From: Streptomyces sp. Go-475
GTDB taxonomy: Bacteria > Actinomycetota > Actinomycetes > Streptomycetales > Streptomycetaceae
Direction: 5' to 3'
Assembly (NCBI RefSeq): GCF_003330845.1
Contig: NZ_CP026121.1
Location: forward strand, 7,979,501 to 8,043,500
DNA: 64,000 nt
Shown in pieces: positions 35,163-46,553 of this stretch; the stretch's first letter is position 1; each line of letters begins with the position of its first letter. Both the position numbers and the translations under genes were made by a program. The notes beneath the pieces are model-generated. The model had not been told where the DNA came from, made no database searches, and was given only the letters and a program-made list of their open reading frames with translations.

Positions 35163-36284
35163 ATGGAAGGAAAGAGAGTCCTGGTCGTCGGAGGGGGCAC
35201 CTCCGGCAACGTCATGACCGTGCTGCTGCGGCGGGCCGGCATCGACGTCGACCTCGTCGAGGTCAAGCAGGACTGGAACGTACGCGGCTCCGGCATCACC
35301 CTCCAGGGCAACGCCCTGCGCGTGCTGCGCGAGATCGGCGTCTGGGACGAGGTCCGCGAGCACGGCTTCGGCTACGACTCCCTGGGGCTGACGACGCCCG
35401 ACGGCACCGTGCTGCACGTCGGCGAGGTCCTGCGCACCGGCGGAGACGACCTCCCCGCCACCCTGGGCATGCAGCGCCCGGTGCTCCAGCGCATCCTCGT
35501 CGACGCCGTCCGGGCATCCGGCGCGAACGTCCGGCTCGGCACCACCGCCGAGATCCTCACCCAGGACGAGACGTCGGTGACCGTCCGCCTCAGTGACGGC
35601 ACCGACAGCCGCTACGACCTCGTCGTGGCCGCCGACGGCCTGCAGTCCGCGACCCGCGCCGCCATCGGTATCGACGCGAAACCCGAGCCGACCGGCATGG
35701 GCATCTGGCGTGTCCCGGCACCCCGTCCGGCCGGCGTGGAGCGCAGCGACCTCGCGCACGGCGGGCCCTGCTACATCGCCGGTTACACGCCCACCGGCAA
35801 GGACACGATCTACGCCTATCTGGTGGAGCCCAGCCGCGACCGCGGCGCGATCCCGCCCGAGTCCTACGCGGAGGAGATGCGCCGCCTCTCGGAGGGCTAC
35901 GGCGGCGCCTGGGACGAGATCCGCGACTCGATCACCGACCCGGCGCAGGTGAACTACACCTGGCTCGAACGGATGCTCGTCGAGGGGGCCTGGCATCGGG
36001 GCCGGGTCGTCCTCGTCGGCGACGCCGCGCACTGCTGCCCGCCCACGATCGCCCAGGGTGCGGCGATGGCGCTGGAGGACGCCTGGGTGCTGTCCCAGAT
36101 GCTGACCAGCGGATCCGCGTGGGACGAGGACCTGCTCAGGCGCTACTACGAGCGGCGGATCGGCCGGGTGCGGATGGTCGTCGAAGCGTCCGTGCAGATC
36201 GGGCAGTGGCAGCTCGACGGCGTACCGGGTGACGTGCCCGGGCTGCTGGAGGCCACCATGCCGGTGCTCAAGGAGCTGCCGTGA
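35163..36284 (+). CDS. FAD-dependent aromatic monooxygenase (PHBH fold)
   Basis: This 373-residue flavoprotein has the dinucleotide motif VLVVGGGTSGNVMTVLL (residues ~5-21), a DLVVAADGLQSATR segment matching the conserved DG motif, and the FAD GD motif VVLVGDAAHCCPPTIAQGAAMALEDA near residue 285. Such enzymes add a hydroxyl group to phenolic rings using NAD(P)H and O2. The ATG at 35163 is preceded by AAAGGAG. It should prepare the ring for the extradiol dioxygenase encoded two genes later. Confidence 0.92.
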   Translation: MEGKRVLVVGGGTSGNVMTVLLRRAGIDVDLVEVKQDWNVRGSGITLQGNALRVLREIGVWDEVREHGFGYDSLGLTTPDGTVLHVGEVLRTGGDDLPATLGMQRPVLQRILVDAVRASGANVRLGTTAEILTQDETSVTVRLSDGTDSRYDLVVAADGLQSATRAAIGIDAKPEPTGMGIWRVPAPRPAGVERSDLAHGGPCYIAGYTPTGKDTIYAYLVEPSRDRGAIPPESYAEEMRRLSEGYGGAWDEIRDSITDPAQVNYTWLERMLVEGAWHRGRVVLVGDAAHCCPPTIAQGAAMALEDAWVLSQMLTSGSAWDEDLLRRYYERRIGRVRMVVEASVQIGQWQLDGVPGDVPGLLEATMPVLKELP

Positions 36285-37351
36285 CGGCCCACCCGCCCCC
36301 GGCTACCGCTGGGAGACGCCCCCGGCCCGATCCCTCGTGGAGCACGGACGCGCACCCCGTTCCGACGGTGGACGTGCACGCGCACCTCCTCCTACCCGAG
36401 GTCGAGGCCCTGGTGGCCGGCCTGCCGGGCCTGGCAGAGGCCAAGGCCCTCGACGCCCGCCGCAACGGGCCCGCGGCCCTGGCCGTCAGCGGCCCCATGG
36501 TCGCCGAGCGCATTCCGAAACTGACGGACGTCGCCGTACGACTGGCCGCGATGGATGCGCAGGGCGTGGACGTCCAGCTGGTCAGCCCGTCGCCCTCGCA
36601 CTACCACTACTGGGCGGACGAGGAGACGGCCGAGAAGCTCTACCGGCTCGCGGGCGAGGCGACGGCCGCCCACTGCGCCCAGGCGCCCGGCCGACTGCAC
36701 GGTCTGGGCCTCGTCCCCCTGCAGCACCCGGAATCGGCGGTGCAGGCGCTTGAACTCGCCATGGGTTTGGGCCTGTTGGGTGTCGAGATCTCCTCGCACG
36801 CGCCGGGCCGGGAGCTGTCGGATCCGGCGTACGAACCCTTCTGGGCCCGGGCCGAGGAGACGGGCGCGATCCTCTTCCTGCACCCCTTCGGCTGCACGCT
36901 CGACGAGCGCCTCGACCAGTGGTACCTGTCCAACACCGTCGGCCAGCCCACCGAGAACGCCGTCGCGCTCTCGCACCTGATCTTCTCCGGGGTGCTGGAC
37001 CGGCACCCGGAGCTGAAGGTCATCGCCGCGCACGGGGGCGGCTATCTGCCCACCCACATCGGCCGCTCCGACCACGCCTGGTCGGCCCGCTCCGACGCGG
37101 GCGCGGGCTGCGCCCATCTGCCCAGCAGCTACCTCAAGCGCCTGTACTTCGACTCCCTGGTCCACGACCCGCAGGTACTGCGGGCGCTGATCGGCGCGGT
37201 CGGCGCGGACCGTGTGCTGCTCGGCTCCGACTTCCCCTTCGACATGGGCACCGAGGATCCCGTCGGCGCACTGCGCGCCGCAGGCCTGCCCGACGACGAC
37301 TTCCACGCCGTGCGCGGCGGCAACGCGACAACGCTGCTGCGCCTGACCTGA
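36281..37351 (+). CDS. ACMSD-like amidohydrolase (decarboxylase/hydrolase)
   Basis: This 356-residue TIM-barrel amidohydrolase has the family metal motifs: VDVHAHLL (HxH), LFLHPFG, VIAAHGGGYLP and LLGSDFPFD (Asp). The layout is that of aminocarboxymuconate-semialdehyde and resorcylate decarboxylases. It may remove a carboxyl group from an aromatic acid or hydrolyse a cleavage product. The GTG overlaps the monooxygenase stop (GTGA). Confidence 0.9.
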   Translation: MTAHPPPATAGRRPRPDPSWSTDAHPVPTVDVHAHLLLPEVEALVAGLPGLAEAKALDARRNGPAALAVSGPMVAERIPKLTDVAVRLAAMDAQGVDVQLVSPSPSHYHYWADEETAEKLYRLAGEATAAHCAQAPGRLHGLGLVPLQHPESAVQALELAMGLGLLGVEISSHAPGRELSDPAYEPFWARAEETGAILFLHPFGCTLDERLDQWYLSNTVGQPTENAVALSHLIFSGVLDRHPELKVIAAHGGGYLPTHIGRSDHAWSARSDAGAGCAHLPSSYLKRLYFDSLVHDPQVLRALIGAVGADRVLLGSDFPFDMGTEDPVGALRAAGLPDDDFHAVRGGNATTLLRLT

Positions 37352-37377
37352 CCCCCACACAGGAGGAAATCCGCATC

Positions 37378-38316
37378 ATGAGCGCACGCCTGCTCACCCA
37401 TCTGCGGCACGTCGACCTCGCCGTGCCCGACTACGACAAGCAGCTCGACTTCTACGCCGGCGTCTGGGGCCTGACCAAGGTCGCCGAGGACTCCGGGATC
37501 TCCTTCCTCGCCGCCGAGGGCAGCCCCGAACAGTACGTCGTACGGCTGCGCAAAGCCGAGGAGAAGCGCCTCGACCTTGTCTCCTACGGCGCCGGCTCCA
37601 CCGAGGACGTGGACACGCTCGCCGAGCAACTCCTCGCGGGCGGCGTGCAGTTGATCTCCCAGCCGGGCAAGATCGATACACCCGGAGGCGGCTACGGCTT
37701 CCGCTTCTTCGACGTCGACGGCCGCACCATCGAGGTCTCCGCCGATGTCGAGGCACGGCAGCACCGCAAGATCGAGGAGAAGGAGGCCATCCCGGTCAAG
37801 CTGTCGCACGTCGTGCTGAACTCGCCGGACCTCGACAGGACCCGTGCGTGGTACGAGACCCACCTCGGCTTCCGCCACTCCGACACCCTCAGCTCACCGT
37901 ACGTCGGCGACGTCATGCACTTCATGCGCATCAGCAACCAGCATCACTCCATGGCCATCGCCAAGGGCCCGCACACCTCCCTGCACCACGTCTCCTTCGA
38001 GATGCGCGGCCTGGACGAGTACATGCGCGGCTCCGGCCGCGTGATCCGCGCCGGCTTCAAGAAGGTCTGGGGTCCGGGCCGGCACATGGCGGGTGACAAC
38101 ACGTTCACGTACTTCCTGGACCCGCACGGCAACACCGTCGAGTACACGACGGAACTGGAGCTGCTGGACGAGGACACCTGGCACCCCCACGTCTACGACT
38201 TCTCCCAGCCCGAGGTCACCGACCAGTGGGGGACCGCCAATCCCATGAACGAACTGATCGCCAAGGAGTCCTTCAACGACGTCGACCGCGGCTGCTTCGT
38301 CGCCCCGCCGGTCTGA
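37378..38316 (+). CDS. Extradiol ring-cleavage dioxygenase (type I, VOC fold)
   Basis: This 312-residue protein has two VOC domains (~5-125 and ~140-265). The C-terminal domain keeps the Fe(II) ligands: H144 in KLSHVVL, His 203/204 in SLHHVSFEM and E255 in NTVEYTTEL. Residues typical of catechol 2,3-dioxygenases, such as FLDPHGN, follow. It opens a catechol-type ring next to the hydroxyl groups. AGGAGGAAAT precedes the ATG at 37378. Confidence 0.93.
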   Translation: MSARLLTHLRHVDLAVPDYDKQLDFYAGVWGLTKVAEDSGISFLAAEGSPEQYVVRLRKAEEKRLDLVSYGAGSTEDVDTLAEQLLAGGVQLISQPGKIDTPGGGYGFRFFDVDGRTIEVSADVEARQHRKIEEKEAIPVKLSHVVLNSPDLDRTRAWYETHLGFRHSDTLSSPYVGDVMHFMRISNQHHSMAIAKGPHTSLHHVSFEMRGLDEYMRGSGRVIRAGFKKVWGPGRHMAGDNTFTYFLDPHGNTVEYTTELELLDEDTWHPHVYDFSQPEVTDQWGTANPMNELIAKESFNDVDRGCFVAPPV

Positions 38317-38339
38317 CCGGGGAAACCCTCAGTCCCCGG
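38317..38339 (+). terminator. Hairpin after the dioxygenase gene
   Basis: CCGGGGA (38317-38323) pairs with TCCCCGG (38333-38339) around a nine-base loop directly after the stop. It sits in the widest gap (113 bases) of the operon and could attenuate transcription into the last two genes. Confidence 0.35.
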
Positions 38340-38429
38340 GGACGCGGTGGCCCTGTCAGCCGCCCTGACGCCCTTGCCGCGTCCCCGGTCTCCACCGCTG
38401 TCGAAGACCGCCGGAGCCTGGAGCCGTGC

Positions 38430-39401
38430 ATGCGTTTCGCCACCTATGAACACCGACACCAGCGCCGGGTCGCCGTCGTGGAGGAGGACGGCACCCTCCA
38501 CCCGGTTCCCGGGGCGCGCTCGCTCACGGAGCTGATCAGCTGCGGCGACGGACTCGACGCGCTCCTGAGCGCCGGGGCCGCCACGCTCGGCGTCCCGCCG
38601 GGCCCTCACGTGTCCGAGGTGCGGCTGCTGCCACCGCTTGAGCCACCCACCGTGCGGGACTTCGTCACCTTCGAGGAACACGTCGAAGGAGTACGGCGGT
38701 CCGTGGACGGCGTCGGCGGGGTGCCCGAAGCCTGGTACGACGCCCCGACGTTCTACTTCACCAACCCGTACGCCGTCATCGGCGCCCACGACGACGTCCC
38801 GGTGCCGCCGGGCAGCGAAGTCCTCGACTTCGAGCTGGAGGTCGCCGCCGTCATCGGCCGGGAGGGGCGGGACCTGACGCCGGAGCAGGCACGGGACCAC
38901 ATCATCGGCTACACGGTCTTCAACGACTGGTCGGCCCGCGACCTGCAGTCCCGCGAGATGCAGGTCCGCCTCGGCCCGTGCAAGGGCAAGGACACGGCCG
39001 CCACCCTCGGCCCGTACCTGGTCACCGCCGACGAGCTGGAGCCGTACCGCGACACCGACGGCTTTCTGCGCCTGGCGCTGACCGCCTCGGTGAACGGCGA
39101 GGTCGTCGGCGAGGACCTGCTGTCCAACATGAGCTGGACCTTCGAGGAGATGGTCGCCTACGCCTCGCGGGGCACCGTCGTCCGCCCCGGCGACGTGCTC
39201 GGCTCCGGAACCTGCGGCAACGGCGGCTGCCTCGCCGAGCTGTGGGGCGTCCGGGGCGAGCAGTCCCCGCCCCCACTGAAGCCGGGAGACACCGTCACCC
39301 TCACCGTGGAAGGCATCGGCACCGTCTCCAACACCGTGGTCGCGGGCAGGAATCCGGAGCCGCTGCCGACAGCCCGCCGCCGTACCCGGGAGCGGCCGTG
39401 A
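38430..39401 (+). CDS. Fumarylacetoacetate hydrolase (FAH)-family protein B
   Basis: This 323-residue protein has a distinct FAH layout from protein A: N-terminal FAH_N-like part, PPTVRDFVTFEEHV, metal acids in VLDFELEVAAVIG, IIGYTVFNDWSARDLQ and GSGTCGNGGCLAEL. It is closer to HpcE-type isomerases/decarboxylases and acylpyruvases. The ATG at 38430 has a weak ribosome site (GGAGCC). It is followed with four-base overlap by the SDR. Having two different FAH enzymes in one operon suggests two C-C bond steps. Confidence 0.88.
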   Translation: MRFATYEHRHQRRVAVVEEDGTLHPVPGARSLTELISCGDGLDALLSAGAATLGVPPGPHVSEVRLLPPLEPPTVRDFVTFEEHVEGVRRSVDGVGGVPEAWYDAPTFYFTNPYAVIGAHDDVPVPPGSEVLDFELEVAAVIGREGRDLTPEQARDHIIGYTVFNDWSARDLQSREMQVRLGPCKGKDTAATLGPYLVTADELEPYRDTDGFLRLALTASVNGEVVGEDLLSNMSWTFEEMVAYASRGTVVRPGDVLGSGTCGNGGCLAELWGVRGEQSPPPLKPGDTVTLTVEGIGTVSNTVVAGRNPEPLPTARRRTRERP

Positions 39402-40165
39402 ACGACCTGCACCCCAACAGACTCCTCGGCAAGGTCGTCGTCGTCACCGGCGCCGCACGTGGCCAGGGTGCCGCCGAGGCCGAGGCCCTGACCCGCGAAG
39501 GCGCCCGCGTCATCGCCACCGACGTGACTCGGGCCCCCGGCTGCCGCCACCTCGACGTCACCGACGAGGAGCACTGGGCACAGCTGGCCGCCGAACTGAA
39601 GGAGTCGTACGGCCAGGTGCACGGCCTGGTCAACAACGCGGGCATCACCTGGCGCGCCCGCCTCGGCGACGTGACCCCCGACGACCTCGCCCGCGTCCAC
39701 GCCGTCAACGTCACCGGCCCGCTCCTTGCCATCCAGCACCTGACGCCGCTGATGCCGCCCGGCTCGTCCATCGTCAACGTCGGCTCCACCGCCGCGCTCA
39801 CCGCCCACTACCCGGTCGCCTACACGACCAGCAAATGGGCACTGCGCGGCCTGTCGAAGACCGCGGCCACGGAGCTCGGCCCGCGCGGCATCCGCGTCAA
39901 CACGATCCACCCAGGCTTCATCGAGACCGAGATGACCGCTTCCGCCGCGCCCGCCTTCCGCGAGGCGAACATCCGCGAGACCCCGCTCGGCCGCACCGGC
40001 ACGGTGGACGAGGTCGCCCCGCTCGTGGTCTTCCTCCTGTCCGACGAGTCCTCCTTCATCACCGGCGCCGAGATCCCGGTCGACGGCGGACTCACCGCGC
40101 ACGGCGGCGTCAAGTCCATCTCGGACACCCTGCGTTCGGCTGCTGCGGGCTCTACGGCGAACTGA
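39398..40165 (+). CDS. SDR oxidoreductase of the aromatic operon
   Basis: This 255-residue classical SDR has TGAARGQG (residues ~17-24), NNAG near 83 and YTTSK near 145, with PGFIETEMT and the usual C-terminal VDGG. The GTG overlaps the FAH-B stop. It may oxidise or reduce an alcohol on the aromatic side chain or on a cleavage product. It is the last gene of the operon. Confidence 0.9.
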   Translation: MNDLHPNRLLGKVVVVTGAARGQGAAEAEALTREGARVIATDVTRAPGCRHLDVTDEEHWAQLAAELKESYGQVHGLVNNAGITWRARLGDVTPDDLARVHAVNVTGPLLAIQHLTPLMPPGSSIVNVGSTAALTAHYPVAYTTSKWALRGLSKTAATELGPRGIRVNTIHPGFIETEMTASAAPAFREANIRETPLGRTGTVDEVAPLVVFLLSDESSFITGAEIPVDGGLTAHGGVKSISDTLRSAAAGSTAN

Positions 40166-40737
40166 GAACGGCTGGTGGGCAAAGCGGTCCTGGCATCGGC
40201 ACGAACCGCGGTCAGGGACTCGCGAAGGCACCGCGCTTCGCGGCCGAGGCCATGACCGCGATCGACGGGGACCTGCGGTACGAGTGGGCGCCGAGACGCT
40301 TGCGGCGACACCCGCGTTCCCCGCGCCGACGCGTGGCCGACGGCCCACGTCGCCGGGCCGCACAGGGTGGGGGCCCACATCGCCTGGCCGCACACGGTGT
40401 GCGGTCGCGGCCGCGTCATCGCCGTCAGGTGGCCGCCGCCATGCTGCGGTTCTGCAAGACGGCGTCTTCGAGCCGGAGGCGCTACGCCGGACCCACGAGC
40501 TGTTCGGCCACGAAGTCCTTCCCCGGCTGCGTGAGGCAGAGATCGATCGACCCCGGAGATGAGTGAGTCCGGCGCCCTCGACTGGTGAGACGATCTATGC
40601 GGCCAGTCTTTCGGCGAGGGTCCGTGCTGCCGCTGATGCGGTGACCGGAACGAGCCGCGGAGTTCGCCCGGCGGGTCCGGTCGCCCGGCCCGGCCGGTGG
40701 CCGCCACCCGGCAGATGTTCCCGCACAGCACCGGGCA
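40166..40737. other. Gene-poor stretch with possible remnants
   Basis: No intact gene is visible. Short remnants may exist: on the plus strand, QDGVFEPEALRRTHELFGHEVLPRL (about 40458-40550, with an overlapping frame) resembles the C-terminus of an oxidoreductase, and on the minus strand near 40600-40650, AAARTLAERLAA before a stop looks like another protein end. Two 30-base direct repeats lie at 40342-40401. Confidence 0.4.
40342..40401. repeat. Two-copy 30-base direct repeat
   Basis: GGCCCACGTCGCCGGGCCGC and the ten bases after it recur 30 bases later with five differences (GGCCCACATCGCCTGGCCGC in the second copy). It may be a remnant of coding DNA with a ten-residue repeat. Confidence 0.5.
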
Positions 40738-40778
40738 GGGTCGGTCTGCCGGAGACCGTGCCTCCGGCAGACCGACCC
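40738..40778 (-). terminator. Strong hairpin after the S8 protease remnant
   Basis: GGGTCGGTCTGCCGGAG (40738-40754) and its exact complement (40762-40778) form a 17-bp stem with a seven-base loop, 20 bases after the minus-strand stop. It looks like the preserved terminator of the decayed protease gene. Confidence 0.85.
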
Positions 40779-40797
40779 GCTCAGTGGCCCACGGGCC

Positions 40798-41350
40798 TCA
40801 CTTGCCGTAGTAGGCGTTGTGGACCGAGATCGTCGACTTGTTGCCCTTCTTGTCGGTGATCTTGGCGCGGAGGGAGACGCCCTTGCCCTTCGCCGGGTTC
40901 CTGACGGTGATCCTCCCGTTCCTGACGTCGGTCTTCTTCCAGGTCCTGCCGTCGTCGTAGGACACGTACACCGCCAGGGACTTGAGGTTCCGGCCCGCGG
41001 CCGCGCCCTCGACGGTGACCGGGTAGGTGACCGTCCTGCCGGCCGGGACGCGGCTGTCCAGGCCGACGGGGGCCTTGAAACGGACCGAGGAAACCGGGAG
41101 TTCGGTCACCCCGGCCGTCGGCCGCTTCGAGTGGAAGGTCCAGCTCGCGTCGATCCGTGTCGAGGCGGTGTGGACCTTGGTGCTGCGGCTGGCCGAGGTG
41201 GTCAGGGTGTACTCGGCTGCGCCGGCCGGGACCTTGAACGTGGCCTTCCCGGTGAGGGGGTCGGTGTTCGAGCCGAACTCGTGCCGTTCCGGTACAGCGT
41301 CGTGCGTACCGAGGTCAGGTCGGAGTACGCGTGGTGGCCCTGTTGGTCCA
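40798..41350 (-). pseudogene. C-terminal remnant of an S8 (subtilisin-like) serine protease
   Basis: From 41280 down to 40798 the minus strand encodes EFGSNTDPLTGKATFKVPAG, RIDASWTFHSKR and VYVSYDDGRTWKKTDV, the beta-rich C-terminal region of large Streptomyces secreted S8 proteases. Just upstream the matching LDQQGHHAYSDLTSVRTTLY is in another frame, joined at about 41281, where one base is missing. The catalytic domain and signal peptide are absent. The 212-residue frame that starts at 41436 mixes frames and is not a real gene. Confidence 0.7.
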
Positions 41351-41743
41351 ACGGTCGTGCGCCCGCGCCTCAGGCTACCGGCGAACATTCTTCTCCTCCG
41401 TCTCCTCCCGGCTCGTACACCGCCAGTAGTGGCCAAGGACGGCCTGGATCAGCTGGTGCAGGCCATGGCCCGGTCCCCGCCGGGACGCAGAGCGCCCCGG
41501 ACGACGTGCTCCACGGCGTCGGCGGCCGACGCCCTCGCGCGCCGGCGCCCAAGTCCCGACGGCCTCGACGCTGCGTCCCCCGACTCCGTCCTGCGGAGTG
41601 TGAACCCATCGAGGCTCTCTTCCGTGCTCATGATAGATCGGATCTCTTGTCGGTTCATGGGATGGGAGGAGGGCTCTTGTTCGGCAGTCTCACGTGGGCG
41701 GCCACGCGGAGCGGGTCGGCCGCCACCTGCTCTGTCAGAAGCA
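41351..41743. other. Intergenic stretch before the GH59 gene
   Basis: No convincing gene. A minus-strand frame from ATG 41634 gives about 60 residues (MSTEESLDGFTLRRTE...) without a ribosome site or known motif; it may be the broken start of a lost gene. Confidence 0.4.
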
Positions 41744-44333
<2,590 letters not shown>

Positions 44334-44473
44334 TCCGAGCCGCGCACCGGCTGCTGCCGGCGTGACCGCGGCTGCGGCGCCTTGCGGGGCAGGCCGCCTT
44401 CGTCGGCCGGGCCGCGAGGCCCGATGCCCACCCCGGTGACGCGGCAGTAGCCACATTCAACAAGACCGAGGTT

Positions 44474-44507
44474 CCGCCCGAGTCGGCCCTTCCGGCGGCT
44501 CGGGCGG
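44474..44507. terminator. Hairpin between GH59 and SGNH genes
   Basis: CCGCCCGAG (44474-44482) pairs with CTCGGGCGG (44499-44507) around a 16-base loop, in the 277-bp gap between the two secreted enzymes. Confidence 0.45.
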
Positions 44508-44610
44508 TTCCCCCGGCGTGCCGACTCCTGCGACGAGACGGAGCCGAACGGCTCCGGACGGGCGCGTCGGCTTCACCGTCACCCGCAGGACCGATGAGGA
44601 GAAGCACGAC

Positions 44611-46254
44611 ATGCGAACAGGGTTGATGAGAAGGTCCCGGAACAGGACGGCTTCAACGGGAGCCGCGGCTCTCGCCGTCCTGGGACTGTTGCTCGTCCCG
44701 GTCGACGCGGCCACCGCCGCCACCGGACCGCAGGACGGCCATGTGTACGCGCTGACCGCAGCGCACAGCGGCAAGAACGCACAGGTCCAGTCCGCTTCGC
44801 CGTCCGACGCGGCTGCCGTGGTGCAGAACACCCCCTCCGGCGGCCCGAACCAGCTGTGGCAGGCCGTCGCCCACAGCGGAGACGGGTCGTTCTCGCTGGT
44901 GAACATCAACAGTGGTAAGTGCCTGGACGTGAGCGGAGCGTCCACCGCGGCGGAAGCGCGAGTCATCCAGTGGTCGTGCACCGGCAACAGCAACCAGCGC
45001 TGGACCTTCAGCGGCTCCGCGATCGTTTCCGTCAACAGCGGAATGTGCCTCGACGTTCCCGGCAACTCCACGGCCGACGGCACGGCGCTCATCCAGTGGC
45101 CGTGCACAGGCAACCCCAACCAGCAGTGGAGCCTCACCGAACGCCCCCGGGTCGTGGCCTTCGGCCCCAGCATGACCGCCGGCGGTGAGACCTTCTCCGA
45201 GCAGACACTGCGGATGGTCGTCCACACCAGCGTCGCCGGTTCCGGGGTGCGGATCCGGCTGTCCAACCTGCGCAGCACCACGCCGCTGTCCGTCGGCGCC
45301 GTCGACGTGGCCGTGCGCTCCAGCGGCGCGGCAGCGGTACCCGGCACCCACCGCACCGTGACCTTCGGCAGATCCGGCAACCCGACCATCCCCGCCGGGG
45401 CGGAACTCACCAGCGACGTCATCCCGATGACGGTCACCGCGGGGCAGGACCTCCTGGTGAGCGTGTACCTGCGGGGCGACACCGGCGCCTCCACCTTCCA
45501 CCGTGACGCCTACCAGACCTCGTACCGGTCGGCGGCCGGTTCCGGCAACCACGCCAGTGAGGACGCCGCCAACAACTTCACCACCTCCATGTGGAGCTGG
45601 CACTACCTGTCGGGCGTGGACGTCGTGCCGACGGCCGTGACCACCGGAACCGTGGTGGCCTTCGGCGACTCCATCACCGACGGCGCCAGCACCACCTTCG
45701 ACGCCAACCGGCGCTGGCCGGACCGCCTGGCCGCCCGGCTGCAGGCGGAGAGCGGCGGCCAGCGGTTCGCTGTCGCCAACGCGGGCATCGGCGGCAACAT
45801 GGTGCGCGCCGATGCCGGCTGGGCTCCCCAGGGACTGGCCGGCAGGGTCCGGTTCGCACACGACGCCCTCGGCCAGCCGGGCGTACGCAACGTGATCTTC
45901 ATGGAGGGCATCAACGACATCAACAACAACCCCTCCCTCACCGCCGACCAGCTGATCGCCGGATACCAGGACATCATCGCGCAGGCACACGCCGCCGGCG
46001 TGAGGATCATCGGCGGCACGATGCTGCCCTACTCTTCGCAGAACAGTGCACAGGCCGGCATCCGGACAACAGTGAACAACTGGATCCGCACCAGTGGCGC
46101 GTTCGACGCCGTCGTCGACTTCGACGCCGTCATCCGCGACCCGAACAACCATGCCCGGATGCTGCCCGCTTACGACAGCGGCGACCATCTGCACCCCAAC
46201 GACGCCGGAATGGCGGCCATGGCGAGCGCCATCGATCTGTCCATGCTGCGCTAG
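44611..46254 (+). CDS. Secreted SGNH/GDSL esterase with N-terminal CBM13
   Basis: This 547-residue secreted protein has a signal peptide (~1-36), a ricin-type CBM13 (~41-180, QRW and QQW repeats with SGKCLDV and SGMCLDV) and an SGNH hydrolase (~185-547). The catalytic Ser is in AFGDSITDG, the Gly and Asn of the oxyanion hole in GIGGNM and EGINDI, and the Asp-His pair in GDHLHPND. It probably removes acyl groups from plant polysaccharides. GAGGAG precedes ATG 44611. It follows the CBM13-bearing GH59 gene, so both may bind the same polymer. Confidence 0.9.
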   Translation: MRTGLMRRSRNRTASTGAAALAVLGLLLVPVDAATAATGPQDGHVYALTAAHSGKNAQVQSASPSDAAAVVQNTPSGGPNQLWQAVAHSGDGSFSLVNINSGKCLDVSGASTAAEARVIQWSCTGNSNQRWTFSGSAIVSVNSGMCLDVPGNSTADGTALIQWPCTGNPNQQWSLTERPRVVAFGPSMTAGGETFSEQTLRMVVHTSVAGSGVRIRLSNLRSTTPLSVGAVDVAVRSSGAAAVPGTHRTVTFGRSGNPTIPAGAELTSDVIPMTVTAGQDLLVSVYLRGDTGASTFHRDAYQTSYRSAAGSGNHASEDAANNFTTSMWSWHYLSGVDVVPTAVTTGTVVAFGDSITDGASTTFDANRRWPDRLAARLQAESGGQRFAVANAGIGGNMVRADAGWAPQGLAGRVRFAHDALGQPGVRNVIFMEGINDINNNPSLTADQLIAGYQDIIAQAHAAGVRIIGGTMLPYSSQNSAQAGIRTTVNNWIRTSGAFDAVVDFDAVIRDPNNHARMLPAYDSGDHLHPNDAGMAAMASAIDLSMLR

Positions 46255-46287
46255 TGACCTGCGTCGGAGGTTCGTCGTCGGTTCGGT

Positions 46288-46375
46288 ATGAGTCGTCCGG
46301 GTCCGAAGATTCCGCAGTCGGTGACCGATGCCCAGCGGGCGGTGCTGGAGGGCTTGCCTCCCAGCCATGTGATCA
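46288..46375 (+). pseudogene. IS630-like transposase, N-terminal fragment
   Basis: From ATG 46288 the frame gives MSRPGPKIPQSVTDAQRAVLEGL, close to the conserved start of IS630-family transposases (MSRxGPK...LTxxExAxLEGW). After about 25 residues the likeness ends. No terminal repeats or transposase core are visible, so this is only a footprint of an insertion sequence. Confidence 0.4.
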
Positions 46376-46553
46376 CCCGCCGCGAAGCCGTGAATTCTGC
46401 CTCACCAAGATCACTCAAGGGAGGCGGCGCTGGATCTGCGTGTGCGGCGTCGGCATGTCCCAAACAGGCAATCCGCCATGTCTGCCAGGGGAAAGACCTG
46501 GACTCGGCTCCGGGGGTTCACTGTCGGCCACCTCGACGAAAAGGAGCCGCAAC

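Noticed and set aside
41281..41436. Start of a 212-residue minus-strand gene at 41436
   Set aside because: The protease-like sequence continues in another frame upstream of 41281, so this start belongs to shifted DNA and the gene is a remnant.
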